Made by a program: the position numbers and the translations under genes. A DNA stretch of 28,597 nucleotides from a virus: positions 1 through 28,597 of IMG/VR virus record IMGVR_UViG_3300042691_010939, one strand, 5' to 3'. Under the pieces are notes generated by a model that was given only the letters and a program-made list of their open reading frames with translations, ran no database searches and was not told the DNA's origin. Below, one piece after another: positions 1 through 5,849 of the stretch; the stretch's first letter is position 1, and each line of letters starts with the position of its first letter.

Positions 1-85
1 AGGGGCTCGGGGTGTTGGCTTGCAATGTTGCGAAGATTGACCCCACCTCCCGTTAGAACCTGGCGTGGGGGGGGCTGTGTGCCTT

Positions 86-115
86 GTATAAGGCTTTTGG
101 GAAATTGTCTGTAAA
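86..115 (-). promoter_or_regulatory. Candidate leftward promoter, left edge
   Basis: On the minus strand TTTACA (115-110) is followed after 18 bases by TTATAC (91-86), a fair match to a housekeeping -35/-10 pair. It lies downstream of the HNH gene and points toward the left edge, where terminase genes would be expected. A run of eight G (67-74) and a GGGAGG sequence on the minus strand (52-47) follow. All three minus-strand frames are open from there to base 1, so no gene start can be chosen. The assignment rests only on motif resemblance. Confidence 0.3.
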
Positions 116-161
116 GATTTGCTAAGAACGCTTGCTCAAGGCTTCTAGCTCTAAGTGGCGA

Positions 162-503
162 TTAGGTTAGCTTCTTGTTGCCTCTCGAGGCGTTGCACCT
201 AGCGTGAGCTGGAGCAAGTGGGCTGTTGGGGTCACCAGGTATCAAGTGGTCAGCTTGTATCTCATTGCGATCAGCGAATGGTTGCTGGCAGAGATGGCAG
301 TGGGTAGCGGTTTGTTTGAGAGCCCCCGCCCTTTTTTTGTACCCGTAGTTATAAAGCAGGGCTTTTCTTTGTTTGCGCTCGGGGGTTTCAATTCTTGGTT
401 TTTGTTCCCTTGGTTTCTTTTCTAGCCGGCAACCTTCGCAATACTCTGACCTAGCTGTGAAGATTGCCTTGCACTTGAGGCAGGGCTTAGGAAAGATTCT
501 CAA
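162..503 (-). CDS. HNH endonuclease (113 aa)
   Basis: Small HNH-family nuclease. An N-terminal zinc-finger-like part (CLKC near residue 8, then CEGC near residue 22) is followed by a basic linker and the HNH core: CHLC near residue 69, the ADHLIPGD His motif near residues 83-90, and the final HARCNASRGNK segment. In many phages such a protein is encoded next to the cos site and terminase genes and helps the terminase cut DNA, so a packaging role is plausible. The start is TTG, overlapping the TGA of the upstream zinc-ribbon gene, which suggests translational coupling. It is the last gene before the left edge. Family assignment is firm; the packaging role is inferred from known phage gene order. 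Confidence 0.85.
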   Translation of the reverse strand: MRIFPKPCLKCKAIFTARSEYCEGCRLEKKPREQKPRIETPERKQRKALLYNYGYKKRAGALKQTATHCHLCQQPFADRNEIQADHLIPGDPNSPLAPAHARCNASRGNKKLT

Positions 504-673
504 TCCTTACCCCAGCCTTTTCCCTTGAAGGTGACAGCTGGAGCTGAGTCGTAGGCCCGAGGCATGAGCTTTCTACAGTTGATGCAGATGGGCTTGTGCT
601 CCTCGTCAGCTATGCCCCGAACGATTGTTAGGGTCATGCCACAGTCGTTGCACTTGTAGTCGTAGGCTGGCAT
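500..673 (-). CDS. FmdB-like zinc ribbon protein (57 aa)
   Basis: Very short protein with two CxxC pairs (CNDC near residue 8, CINC near residue 30) and the ending VTFKGKGW. The same order, CxxC, CxxC and a terminal TFKG-G-(F/W) motif, is characteristic of FmdB/CxxC_CxxC_SSSS zinc ribbon proteins, which are common in Actinobacteria and their phages and mostly lack a known function. ATG at 673 is preceded by AGAGGAAAG at good spacing, inside the end of the methyltransferase gene. Its TGA overlaps the TTG start of the HNH gene. Nucleic-acid binding is a reasonable guess from the fold only. Confidence 0.75.
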   Translation of the reverse strand: MPAYDYKCNDCGMTLTIVRGIADEEHKPICINCRKLMPRAYDSAPAVTFKGKGWGKD

Positions 674-675
674 CT

Positions 676-1488
676 TTATCTTTCCTCTGGCAAGTCAAGC
701 AGTAGCCTCAATGCTAACTCAGCTTGCTGTGGCACGACTCCGTTACCTGCAAGCTTGAGCTCGTCATTGCGCTTGAGTTCGTGTCCGGTTATCCAGCCAT
801 CAGGTAGTCCCATCATCCACTCTGTGAACTTAGAGCTAAGGCGATGGTTTCCGTCTTTTCCATCTGGCTTTGTTGGCTCTGGTGCAGGTCTGCCAAGGAT
901 AGCTTCCCAGCGTCTTATTGCTGGCTCAAACTTGCCCCAGTCAGTTGTTAGCACTTGATCCTCAATCCTTGACTTAGGTGCTCCTTGCTCTACTTGCTTT
1001 GATGAGGAGTTAGCAGCGTTGGCTCGAGGAGTGCCGAGCAAGACTTCGCCACTGCTAAAGATTGCCCTAGCAACTGTGTCAGTCTGGACCTTGCCATCGC
1101 GTATAACATCTGAGCTCCCGTCTTTGTAATCTCTGACAATAGGTGTGGGCAGTAAGTCTTTCGCTGTCTGTGGCAAGTTGGGGCCATAGCCTTCTCCAGC
1201 TCTGCCGTTTTTCCAGTCCGAGGCTACAGGCGTTGGAAATAGGTCAGGCTTGTGAAAGACCTGAGCCAAAGTCACTGAGTGCATTGAGCCTGGCTTTTGT
1301 TGTGAGCTGGCAAGGTTGCCTGTGTATTGGTCAGAGACAGTTGGGGTTGGCAAGTTAGCAACTTGTCTGCTTACTTTGTGGCCCTGCAATTTAGCAAGGT
1401 CCATAGCCTGATCGCGGATGCCGACTGTGTTGCCACGCTTACGGGCCTCAGCTTCGCCAAGTGCTCCGCCTTCTCCTTGACTAGCTGT
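676..1488 (-). CDS. Cytosine-C5 DNA methyltransferase, C-terminal part (after a +1 shift)
   Basis: This frame carries the target-recognition region and the closing motifs of a C5 methyltransferase. It includes TEWMMGLPDGW and then LAGNGVVPQQAELALR, which is motif X and its neighbourhood. The catalytic half is in the next frame upstream (1481-2038). The C-part frame stays open back to 1686, but its first roughly 66 codons lie antiphase over the conserved catalytic half, so an independent start there is unlikely. The target-recognition region holds four similar blocks around LPTPTVSD, FPTPVASD, LPTPIVRD and LGTPRANA. It becomes one reading frame with the N-part if one base is skipped near 1489-1492. 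Joined length is about 453 aa, usual for a phage Dcm-like enzyme. Whether this is programmed, a mutation or a sequencing error is open. Confidence 0.75.
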   Translation of the reverse strand, partial: TASQGEGGALGEAEARKRGNTVGIRDQAMDLAKLQGHKVSRQVANLPTPTVSDQYTGNLASSQQKPGSMHSVTLAQVFHKPDLFPTPVASDWKNGRAGEGYGPNLPQTAKDLLPTPIVRDYKDGSSDVIRDGKVQTDTVARAIFSSGEVLLGTPRANAANSSSKQVEQGAPKSRIEDQVLTTDWGKFEPAIRRWEAILGRPAPEPTKPDGKDGNHRLSSKFTEWMMGLPDGWITGHELKRNDELKLAGNGVVPQQAELALRLLLDLPEER

Positions 1489-2038
1489 TGGGCTTCGCAA
1501 CAATAAAGACTCTGAAACGCTGGTGGGGAGCTCCTGCGTTGGAAGCTCGTACGCCACTCCACTTTGCGTCATACCCGATGTCGGCCAAGTCCCCGAGTAC
1601 AGCTCCAAGCGCTCGGAGAATAGCCCCTCGCTCGGCTTGGTCCATAATTTCAGGTCCGTATTCCATACCGCTATCTGCTTTTGCACTTAGTAAGCCCCTA
1701 ACATTTTCGATTACAACAATTGATGGCCTCAGAATGTTTATTGCTTTGTGAAACTCCGACCAAAGGCCAGATCGGGTTCCTTCTTGTAGTCCAGCTCGCT
1801 TGCCAGCCAGTGATAAATCCTGGCAAGGAAAGCCGCCTGTGAGGATGTCAACTGGCTCAACTAAGTGCCAGTCAACTTTGGTTACATCTCGGTAGTTCGG
1901 AACGCCTGGGAAGTGAGCCTCGAGCACCTTGCTCGGTGCGTCCTCCCATTCACAGTGCCAAGCAACCTCAGCGTTCAAGACTTTGCTGACCGCTAGGTCC
2001 AAGCCTCCATAGCCGCTGAATAAGCTTCCTATTTTCAT
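1481..2038 (-). CDS. Cytosine-C5 DNA methyltransferase, N-terminal catalytic part
   Basis: Catalytic half of an S-adenosylmethionine-dependent cytosine-C5 methyltransferase, presumably protecting phage DNA from restriction. Motif I is GSLFSGYGGLDLAV at residues 4-17. Motif IV with the catalytic Cys is GGFPCQDLSLAG, motif VI is ENVRGL, and motif VIII appears as QRFRVFIVA just before the stop. ATG at 2038 gives the usual MKIGSLFSGYGG start after an AGAGAGAG sequence; a TTG at 2056 would add six residues. The frame stops at TAG (1481) immediately after motif VIII, before the recognition domain. That domain continues in the +1 frame (676-1488). A lone N-part lacks motifs IX-X and should be inactive alone. 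Confidence 0.85.
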   Translation of the reverse strand: MKIGSLFSGYGGLDLAVSKVLNAEVAWHCEWEDAPSKVLEAHFPGVPNYRDVTKVDWHLVEPVDILTGGFPCQDLSLAGKRAGLQEGTRSGLWSEFHKAINILRPSIVVIENVRGLLSAKADSGMEYGPEIMDQAERGAILRALGAVLGDLADIGYDAKWSGVRASNAGAPHQRFRVFIVAKPNS

Positions 2039-2057
2039 CTCTCTCTTTTCTTGCAAC

Positions 2058-3212
2058 TTACAGTTTGTAAACAGTGCCTTGGAAGTGTTTGTTGCGCTCT
2101 AGCTCAAAGCAGACAATCCCACAGGTTGAGTCGGTGCCGGACTGCAAGCGGAACCAGTCTGAGCCATTGTCCATCGTGCTGGCCTGTACCCAGTAGCGTG
2201 AACCTCCGTTGTGCCCTTGTCCTAGCTCCTCAACTCTTAGGTGATGGAAGTGTCCAGAGACAAAAGTTGTGAAGGATGAGGTTGGGCCCTGACCAAAGGT
2301 TTGCTTTTGAAGCCACTGCTCCATTCCGTTAGGTCGCTTTGCCTGATGGCCATGAGCTAAGGCAACGATATGGAACTGATCACCAAAGACATCGTAGGCA
2401 AGTGATTCGTCAAAGGGGTCTGGGATGAGGTAGTTGACATCCATTCCCAGCTCGGTGCTGAGTCTGCGTAACTGTTGCAAGATCACAATGCCCCAGTCAT
2501 CAAGTCCAGGCTTTCCAACAGCCTTTCCGTTGAATCTCCATTGGCAATGGTTAGAGCCAACTGAAGCGTAGGTCACTGGTGCGTACTTAGCCGAGAGCTT
2601 TATCAGGTCCCAGAGCAAAGCAGCAGCCATGTCAACCTGTTGCATTGGGCTAAGGTCGTTGCTCTCAAGTTGAGCAAAGTTAGCAGCGTTAGAGACCGAC
2701 TCAATCACATCGCCAGCGTCAAGAATAATTACCTTCTCGTAGTTGCCTTGCTTTAGCTTTTGCTCGATGCGCTGGTAGCTGTCAAAGACTCTGGCAATCA
2801 AGTCTTGGGTGTTGCCCCTTGAGCCTGTCTTGCCTACCTGGTAGTCAGCTGGAATGATGACAAAGGCCTTGCCCTCTTTTGCTTCTTTCCTTGCTGGCAA
2901 CTTAGTCTTTTTGGCCTGAGCGTAGAGCGTTGGCAAATCAAGATCAAGCTCTGTCTTAGTTCGGAAGTTGAATCTCCAGCTAACCAGCCAGTCCCCACCC
3001 TCGCGCTGTTGCCAGCGTGAAGTTCTAACTGGACCAAAAATCTCTACTCTCTCAGGGTCAAAGCCTTGGTCAATTAGAAACTGAGTGAAGTCTGGCTGGT
3101 TGCCGGTAGTCGGCGGAGTTGTAGCCTGGCCGTTAGTGCCATCAAACTCCACCGCTGGACGCCAATCCTTTGGGGCCGTAATCCTCGGGGTTGGCTCAAG
3201 TGATTCAAGCAC
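2058..3212 (-). CDS. Calcineurin-like metallophosphoesterase (384 aa)
   Basis: Binuclear-metal phosphoesterase of the calcineurin-like superfamily. The ligands are visible in the usual order: ADYQ (D123), DAGD (165-168), GSNH (219-222), HGH (287-289) and SGHFHH (319-324). The GD, GNH-like and GHxH signatures make the fold convincing. The first 110 residues are an extension rich in Pro and charged residues. Superfamily members range from Mre11/SbcD-type nucleases to phosphodiesterases, so the substrate is unknown; in this DNA-metabolism region a nuclease role is possible. The start is GTG at 3212, overlapping the end of the small HTH-like gene. Its TAA is 20 bases before the methyltransferase ATG, so the two are probably co-transcribed. 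Confidence 0.85.
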   Translation of the reverse strand: MLESLEPTPRITAPKDWRPAVEFDGTNGQATTPPTTGNQPDFTQFLIDQGFDPERVEIFGPVRTSRWQQREGGDWLVSWRFNFRTKTELDLDLPTLYAQAKKTKLPARKEAKEGKAFVIIPADYQVGKTGSRGNTQDLIARVFDSYQRIEQKLKQGNYEKVIILDAGDVIESVSNAANFAQLESNDLSPMQQVDMAAALLWDLIKLSAKYAPVTYASVGSNHCQWRFNGKAVGKPGLDDWGIVILQQLRRLSTELGMDVNYLIPDPFDESLAYDVFGDQFHIVALAHGHQAKRPNGMEQWLQKQTFGQGPTSSFTTFVSGHFHHLRVEELGQGHNGGSRYWVQASTMDNGSDWFRLQSGTDSTCGIVCFELERNKHFQGTVYKL

Positions 3213-3423
3213 AGCTACACCTGCCGAGCCTGTGAGTGCGAATTGGTTGCTCGCTTATCTTTACGCCTCGCTTGTTTAGCTCGTGCGCCAAAGTTGAGTG
3301 AGGCCAATCTGGGTTAGCCAGTGCCTCTTTTAGAATCTGCGAATCTTTTGGTTCTAGTGATTCAATCACAGTCCTAACTTTACAAGCTGGCTGTTTCTTT
3401 GGTGGTGTTAGCCCTTCAAGCAT
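3205..3423 (-). CDS. Small putative helix-turn-helix protein (72 aa)
   Basis: Short basic protein whose second half resembles a helix-turn-helix unit: a first helix around SQILKEALANPDW, a second around STLAHELNKRG, then VKISEQPIRTHRLGRCSC. The pattern L-al-dp-w..la..L..rG followed by an HR-G-C-C end recurs in small actinophage proteins. ATG at 3423 is chosen because AAGGGGG lies just upstream; the frame extends to a TTG at 3489 (94 aa), which has no ribosome-binding site but lies about 7 bases after a TATAAG. The gene overlaps the metallophosphoesterase start. DNA binding is an inference from the predicted fold. Confidence 0.6.
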   Translation of the reverse strand: MLEGLTPPKKQPACKVRTVIESLEPKDSQILKEALANPDWPHSTLAHELNKRGVKISEQPIRTHRLGRCSCA

Positions 3424-3496
3424 TGCTGCCCCCTTAGTGTCTGCCTCGTGAGATGTATGCCTTAGCAAGTCTGCCAAGGTAAAACTCAATTCGGTA

Positions 3497-3524
3497 CTTA
3501 TACCAGCGTAGTAGAAACTTCCAG
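3497..3524 (-). promoter_or_regulatory. Weak promoter candidate upstream of HTH-like gene
   Basis: On the minus strand CTGGAA (3524-3519) is followed by a 16-base spacer and TATAAG (3502-3497). It is in one of the few gaps between genes of this operon (3490-3536). The TTG at 3489 sits about 7 bases after the -10, so a leaderless transcript starting there is conceivable. The -35 is poor, so this is tentative. Confidence 0.25.
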
Positions 3525-3536
3525 TTTGTCTTGTGT

Positions 3537-3782
3537 CTAATCATTCGGTGTTTCGCCACTATCTCTCACCGCCTCGATAATCTCCACGATCCGTTCAAGA
3601 GTGTCCAGGTCGGCAGTCATGCTTAGAACTGCATCGTCCTGTAGCTCCTGGATGACTCGGTTGGTTAGGTACTCAATGCCGTCATGGTTTCCTGCTTGGT
3701 ATCCGGCAGCGTATCCTCGGTACCAAATGTCCTTGAGCTTTCTCTTGGCCCACTTGCGCATCGCTCGACTAAAGATTGCCAT
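3537..3782 (-). CDS. Small conserved-motif protein, tandem family member (81 aa)
   Basis: Function not recognised. The N-terminus is strongly basic (RAMRKWAKRKLK), followed by GYAAGYQAGNHDGIEYL and a helical acidic C-terminus. The central aromatic-xx-G-xxxx pattern followed by a helix is shared with the small proteins at 3885, 4054, 4248 and 4405, suggesting distant paralogy. ATG at 3782 is preferred because GGAGGAGATT precedes it at ideal spacing; the longer frame to 3809 has no such site. It overlaps the end of the 41-aa gene upstream by 14 bases. Confidence 0.6.
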   Translation of the reverse strand: MAIFSRAMRKWAKRKLKDIWYRGYAAGYQAGNHDGIEYLTNRVIQELQDDAVLSMTADLDTLERIVEIIEAVRDSGETPND

Positions 3783-3894
3783 TTTGAATCTCCTCCGCTT
3801 GGGCCTCAATCTCGTTGACTATCTTGGCAAGTTCGGCAAGCTGGATGGAAAGCAGGTCAAGCCTTAGCTCAAGCTCCTCAATGCTCAGTCCCAT
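3769..3894 (-). CDS. 41-aa coiled-coil microprotein
   Basis: Very short frame encoding an almost uninterrupted amphipathic helix with Leu/Ile at heptad-like spacing (IEELELRLDLL, then IQLAELAKIVNEI). ATG at 3894 has AGGTG a few bases upstream and lies inside the last codons of the 58-aa gene before it (10-base overlap). The downstream gene starts inside its 3' end. The tight overlap on both sides and the protein-like heptad pattern support it as real. It may be an oligomerisation or partner-binding peptide; nothing more can be said. Confidence 0.5.
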   Translation of the reverse strand: MGLSIEELELRLDLLSIQLAELAKIVNEIEAQAEEIQNGNL

Positions 3895-4061
3895 TTTGCA
3901 CCTGCCAGGTTAGCTCTCATGTCTGACTTGTATCTGCCTTCTATCTCGGCAGTAATGTCCTCAGCTGTCGCTTGTGGATGGTAGGCAAGGTATTCAAGGA
4001 TGGCCTCGCGCTCGTATCGCTTGCCGTTGTTGAATCCTGAAGTGTATTCGGTATCAGTCAT
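3885..4061 (-). CDS. Small tandem-family protein (58 aa)
   Basis: Unrecognised function. The N-terminal half reads SGFNNGKRYEREAILEYL, matching the aromatic-xx-G-xxxER-xxI-xxL pattern of the neighbouring genes at 4054 and 4248. ATG at 4061 lies inside the TGA-containing end of the preceding gene (overlap of 8 bases), so translation is probably coupled. The C-terminal half (ATAEDITAEIEGRYK) resembles the start of a small winged-helix element, but this is weak. It was recognised from coding continuity, overlap and family resemblance. Confidence 0.6.
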   Translation of the reverse strand: MTDTEYTSGFNNGKRYEREAILEYLAYHPQATAEDITAEIEGRYKSDMRANLAGAKWD

Positions 4062-4251
4062 GGATCTTGTTTTCTATCCTGGCGATTATGTAATCCAAAG
4101 CGTTGAGCCATTCCTTACAGCCATGACAAGTGCAGAGTGTCTGGTCTTTGGTTTCTGCTAGTAGCTGGATGATGTGGTTGCGCTCGTGTTGCATTCCATT
4201 CTTGAAGGCTTTTATGCTGTTGGTTGCAATAATTTCTTGTAGGTCGCTCAT
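4054..4251 (-). CDS. Small tandem-family protein with CxCxxC (65 aa)
   Basis: Contains FKNGMQHERNHIIQLLAE at residues 16-33, then CTCHGC (three Cys and a His able to bind a metal), then a helical end WLNALDYIIARIEN. The first segment matches the family pattern shared with its neighbours. The ATG overlaps the upstream TGA as ATGA (4251/4248). Function is unknown. Related small actinophage proteins with a G-xxx-ER-xxI helix and a C-terminal aIxxI helix exist, but none is characterised to my knowledge. Confidence 0.7.
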   Translation of the reverse strand: MSDLQEIIATNSIKAFKNGMQHERNHIIQLLAETKDQTLCTCHGCKEWLNALDYIIARIENKIHD

Positions 4252-4442
4252 GCCTCCACCTTTGGCCTTCTGTCTAATGTTGCCAAGTAGCCCATAATCA
4301 TGTGGCCTGTTGCGATGTCAAGGGTGCCGTCAAGTCGCATTGCCTCGAGTAGAGATTCGACTGCCAGCTGTTCATCGCGCCGGCCCTTGTTGTAAGCGGC
4401 GAGCTTATCTTGTGGAAGCTGAGAGACTGCTATCTGAATCAA
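4248..4442 (-). CDS. Small tandem-family protein (64 aa)
   Basis: Carries AAYNKGRRDEQLAVESLLEAM, the same aromatic-xx-G-xxxE-xx(I/V)-xxLL block as the adjacent genes, then a helical end IATGHMIMGYLATL. A TTG at 4442 is chosen as start because GAGGGGGTG lies 6 bases upstream; the longer TTG start at 4466 has no site. The gene begins inside the end of the 80-aa gene (38-base overlap) and ends in an ATGA overlap. Function unknown. Confidence 0.6.
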   Translation of the reverse strand: MIQIAVSQLPQDKLAAYNKGRRDEQLAVESLLEAMRLDGTLDIATGHMIMGYLATLDRRPKVEA

Positions 4443-4647
4443 CTTGCACCCCCTCAATAAGGTCAATCACAATTGCGATCGCTTTTGTTGGCTGTGGGTA
4501 AGCAGCGTTAATGAGTCTTAGGACTTCGTCCTTCATCATCTTTCTGCCCATGTTGATTCCGTCAGCTTTGGCAATCCCAAAGTTGTATTGGTTTGGGTTG
4601 TAGTCCATGACTGCAAACTCAATTGGTTCAGGGTTATAGTTGGCCAT
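4405..4647 (-). CDS. Small tandem-family protein (80 aa)
   Basis: Has a short N-terminal extension (NPEPIEFAVMDYNPNQY), then GINMGRKMMKDEVLRLINAAY and a hydrophobic helix AIAIVIDLIEGV. The central block fits the G-xxx-xx-(E)-xxxLI pattern of the neighbouring small genes, here joined to a different N-terminus. ATG at 4647 follows GAGAGAAA and overlaps the previous gene by 14 bases. No function can be assigned. Confidence 0.65.
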   Translation of the reverse strand: MANYNPEPIEFAVMDYNPNQYNFGIAKADGINMGRKMMKDEVLRLINAAYPQPTKAIAIVIDLIEGVQVDSDSSLSASTR

Positions 4648-4819
4648 TTTCTCTCTGTTCTATGTAGGTGTCAGCAATGTGTTGCAGAAGGGTTAGCCTG
4701 GCAAGCTGTTGCTGAATGTAGTAAAAGTCAGTTTCAGGCTTGCCCCCCTTGGTTTCGTACTCTTTGTTTGTCCAGAGTCTTGCTTGCTCTAGGACTTCTC
4801 CGAGGTGTTTTTTATTCAT
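4634..4819 (-). CDS. Hypothetical protein (61 aa)
   Basis: Predicted mostly helical, charged protein, with no motif that I recognise. ATG at 4819 follows AAGGATTCC at good spacing and overlaps the TGA of the membrane protein gene upstream (ATGA). It lies in the run of short co-transcribed genes between the replication genes and the metallophosphoesterase. It lacks the glycine-helix block of its neighbours, apart from a similar C-terminal helix. Confidence 0.6.
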   Translation of the reverse strand: MNKKHLGEVLEQARLWTNKEYETKGGKPETDFYYIQQQLARLTLLQHIADTYIEQRENGQL

Positions 4820-4977
4820 CTGGAATCCTTGCGAGTAAACCAGAGTGCGATCACTAAAAAGTGAATCCCAATCAGAGCCACGCCAATCAGGTAGCCAAGG
4901 TTGATGCTGTATTCCTGAATGGCTAGAGTCAAGCCGAATGATAGGAAGACGCTTACTGTCAGTAGCCAGCCTCTCAT
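4816..4977 (-). CDS. Two-helix membrane microprotein (53 aa)
   Basis: Two strong hydrophobic segments, WLLTVSVFLSFGLTLAI (residues 4-20) and LIGVALIGIHFLVIALWF (30-47), joined by a short polar turn and followed by a basic TRKDSR tail. The topology is probably N-in/C-in. The ATG overlaps the upstream stop as TGATG and its TGA overlaps the next ATG, so it is embedded in the operon. It is too far from the lysis genes to be called a holin; a superinfection or membrane-anchoring role is only a guess. Confidence 0.6.
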   Translation of the reverse strand: MRGWLLTVSVFLSFGLTLAIQEYSINLGYLIGVALIGIHFLVIALWFTRKDSR

Positions 4978-5174
4978 CAGTTTTTTCTCACAATCTCAAT
5001 GGCAATTCTCAGTCCGAATGCTTCATCTGGGTTTTTTGTTGAGTCAAGTTTCTTGCGAAGCTCCTCAAGAATGCGGAACTTGTTTAGCTCTGCACCGGTG
5101 TCCCTAGCAGAAGTGTAAAAGCCTTCAATGTTGTAGCTGTAGCCCTCTGCGGTAGCTGGGTCAGTTGTGTTCAT
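4977..5174 (-). CDS. Small hypothetical protein, first gene of the run (65 aa)
   Basis: Polar N-terminus, then helical segments GAELNKFRILEELRKKL and AFGLRIAIEIVRKN. The two-helix layout resembles the neighbouring small family, though the key ER motif is absent. ATG at 5174 has AGGAGCACCAA upstream, a good ribosome-binding site. It is the first gene after the A-tract gap at 5175-5302, so it may lead a separate transcript. Confidence 0.6.
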   Translation of the reverse strand: MNTTDPATAEGYSYNIEGFYTSARDTGAELNKFRILEELRKKLDSTKNPDEAFGLRIAIEIVRKN

Positions 5175-5302
5175 TTGGTGCTCCTGTTCTGAGCTCCCCT
5201 TGAGCTCGTATATTTACAGTAGCAATCTTTTTGGTGTTTTTTGGGAGATTTTTGCCTTTTTTTTGCCTTTTTTTGGCATTGTTATAAAGGCGTTATTTTG
5301 GC
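5175..5302 (-). promoter_or_regulatory. A-tract regulatory gap with GAGCTC pair
   Basis: 128 bases without a gene between RusA and the run of small genes. On the minus strand it has phased A-runs of 7, 8, 5 and 6 (5272-5230), including a repeated GGCAAAAA unit. A TATACG hexamer lies at about 5213-5208. Two GAGCTC palindromes follow, separated by five bases (5206-5201 and 5195-5190), just before the ribosome-binding site. Such A-tracts bend DNA and act as UP-type promoter elements. No good -35 is seen, so the promoter is inferred from context. Confidence 0.35.
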
Positions 5303-5701
5303 CTAATCTAGGGCTTTTACAGTGATTGTGGCCCCTGGTTCAATGCCTTGGGCGTAGAGCTTTCGCGCTGAGATTCGAGTGATTCGGCTGTCATCGGTAT
5401 AAACCCCTGCAATGGCTAGGGCATCGCCCACCGATCGGACAAGCTTGTCTAGGTCGGGAGCTACTGAAGGGGATGAGCGTTTTACTGACGCTGGCTTTGC
5501 CATGTAGAAGTTGACTATGAGCTCACAGGGGCCGTCTATCGGCTCCCAGTCGGGGGGCAGTGTTGCACCTACCTCATCGGTTATTGCTTTTCGCCAGGCC
5601 TTGTGTTTCTTACTGTTGACCTGCACAATCCGGCCTTGCATGATTGCGTGGGAGCCTTGGCTGGCTGGATCGCCAGAAACGCTAAAGCTTACCTCGGCCA
5701 T
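5303..5701 (-). CDS. rusA: RusA-family Holliday junction resolvase (132 aa)
   Basis: Resolves branched DNA made during phage replication and recombination. The RusA acidic pattern is clear: PDLDKLVRSVGDAL (D83, D85, D93) followed by GVYTDDSRI (D103/D104), and the N-terminal FSVSGDPASQGSH matches the family's opening strand. Length is typical. ATG at 5701 lies within the end of the small membrane protein gene (20-base overlap). Its place downstream of helicase and SSB fits the job. Its TAG is followed by the A-tract gap. Confidence 0.92.
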   Translation of the reverse strand: MAEVSFSVSGDPASQGSHAIMQGRIVQVNSKKHKAWRKAITDEVGATLPPDWEPIDGPCELIVNFYMAKPASVKRSSPSVAPDLDKLVRSVGDALAIAGVYTDDSRITRISARKLYAQGIEPGATITVKALD

Positions 5702-5849
5702 GCAGTTCCCATGCTCCCATTATGGCAGCAAGGCTGTAGAGAAGGCCGAGGGCTAGTCCCAAACCCTCAAGAACGCTAGTTGTGTTCAAGGATAGGTTTA
5801 TTAGTATGCCGGCGGTGAGGGCAGGGACTAGCCAACGGAGATTTTTCAA
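5682..5849 (-). CDS. Two-helix membrane microprotein (55 aa)
   Basis: Fills the 144-base gap between the SSB-like gene and rusA. A TTG at 5849 overlaps the SSB TGA, and the frame continues into rusA. It has two hydrophobic segments, WLVPALTAGILINLSL (residues 6-21) and GLGLALGLLYSLAAIMGAW (29-47), ending in ELHGRGKL. There is no ribosome-binding site of its own, so translation would depend on coupling to the SSB-like gene. Function unknown. It resembles the 53-aa membrane protein at 4816 in size and layout but not clearly in sequence. Confidence 0.5.
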   Translation of the reverse strand: MKNLRWLVPALTAGILINLSLNTTSVLEGLGLALGLLYSLAAIMGAWELHGRGKL

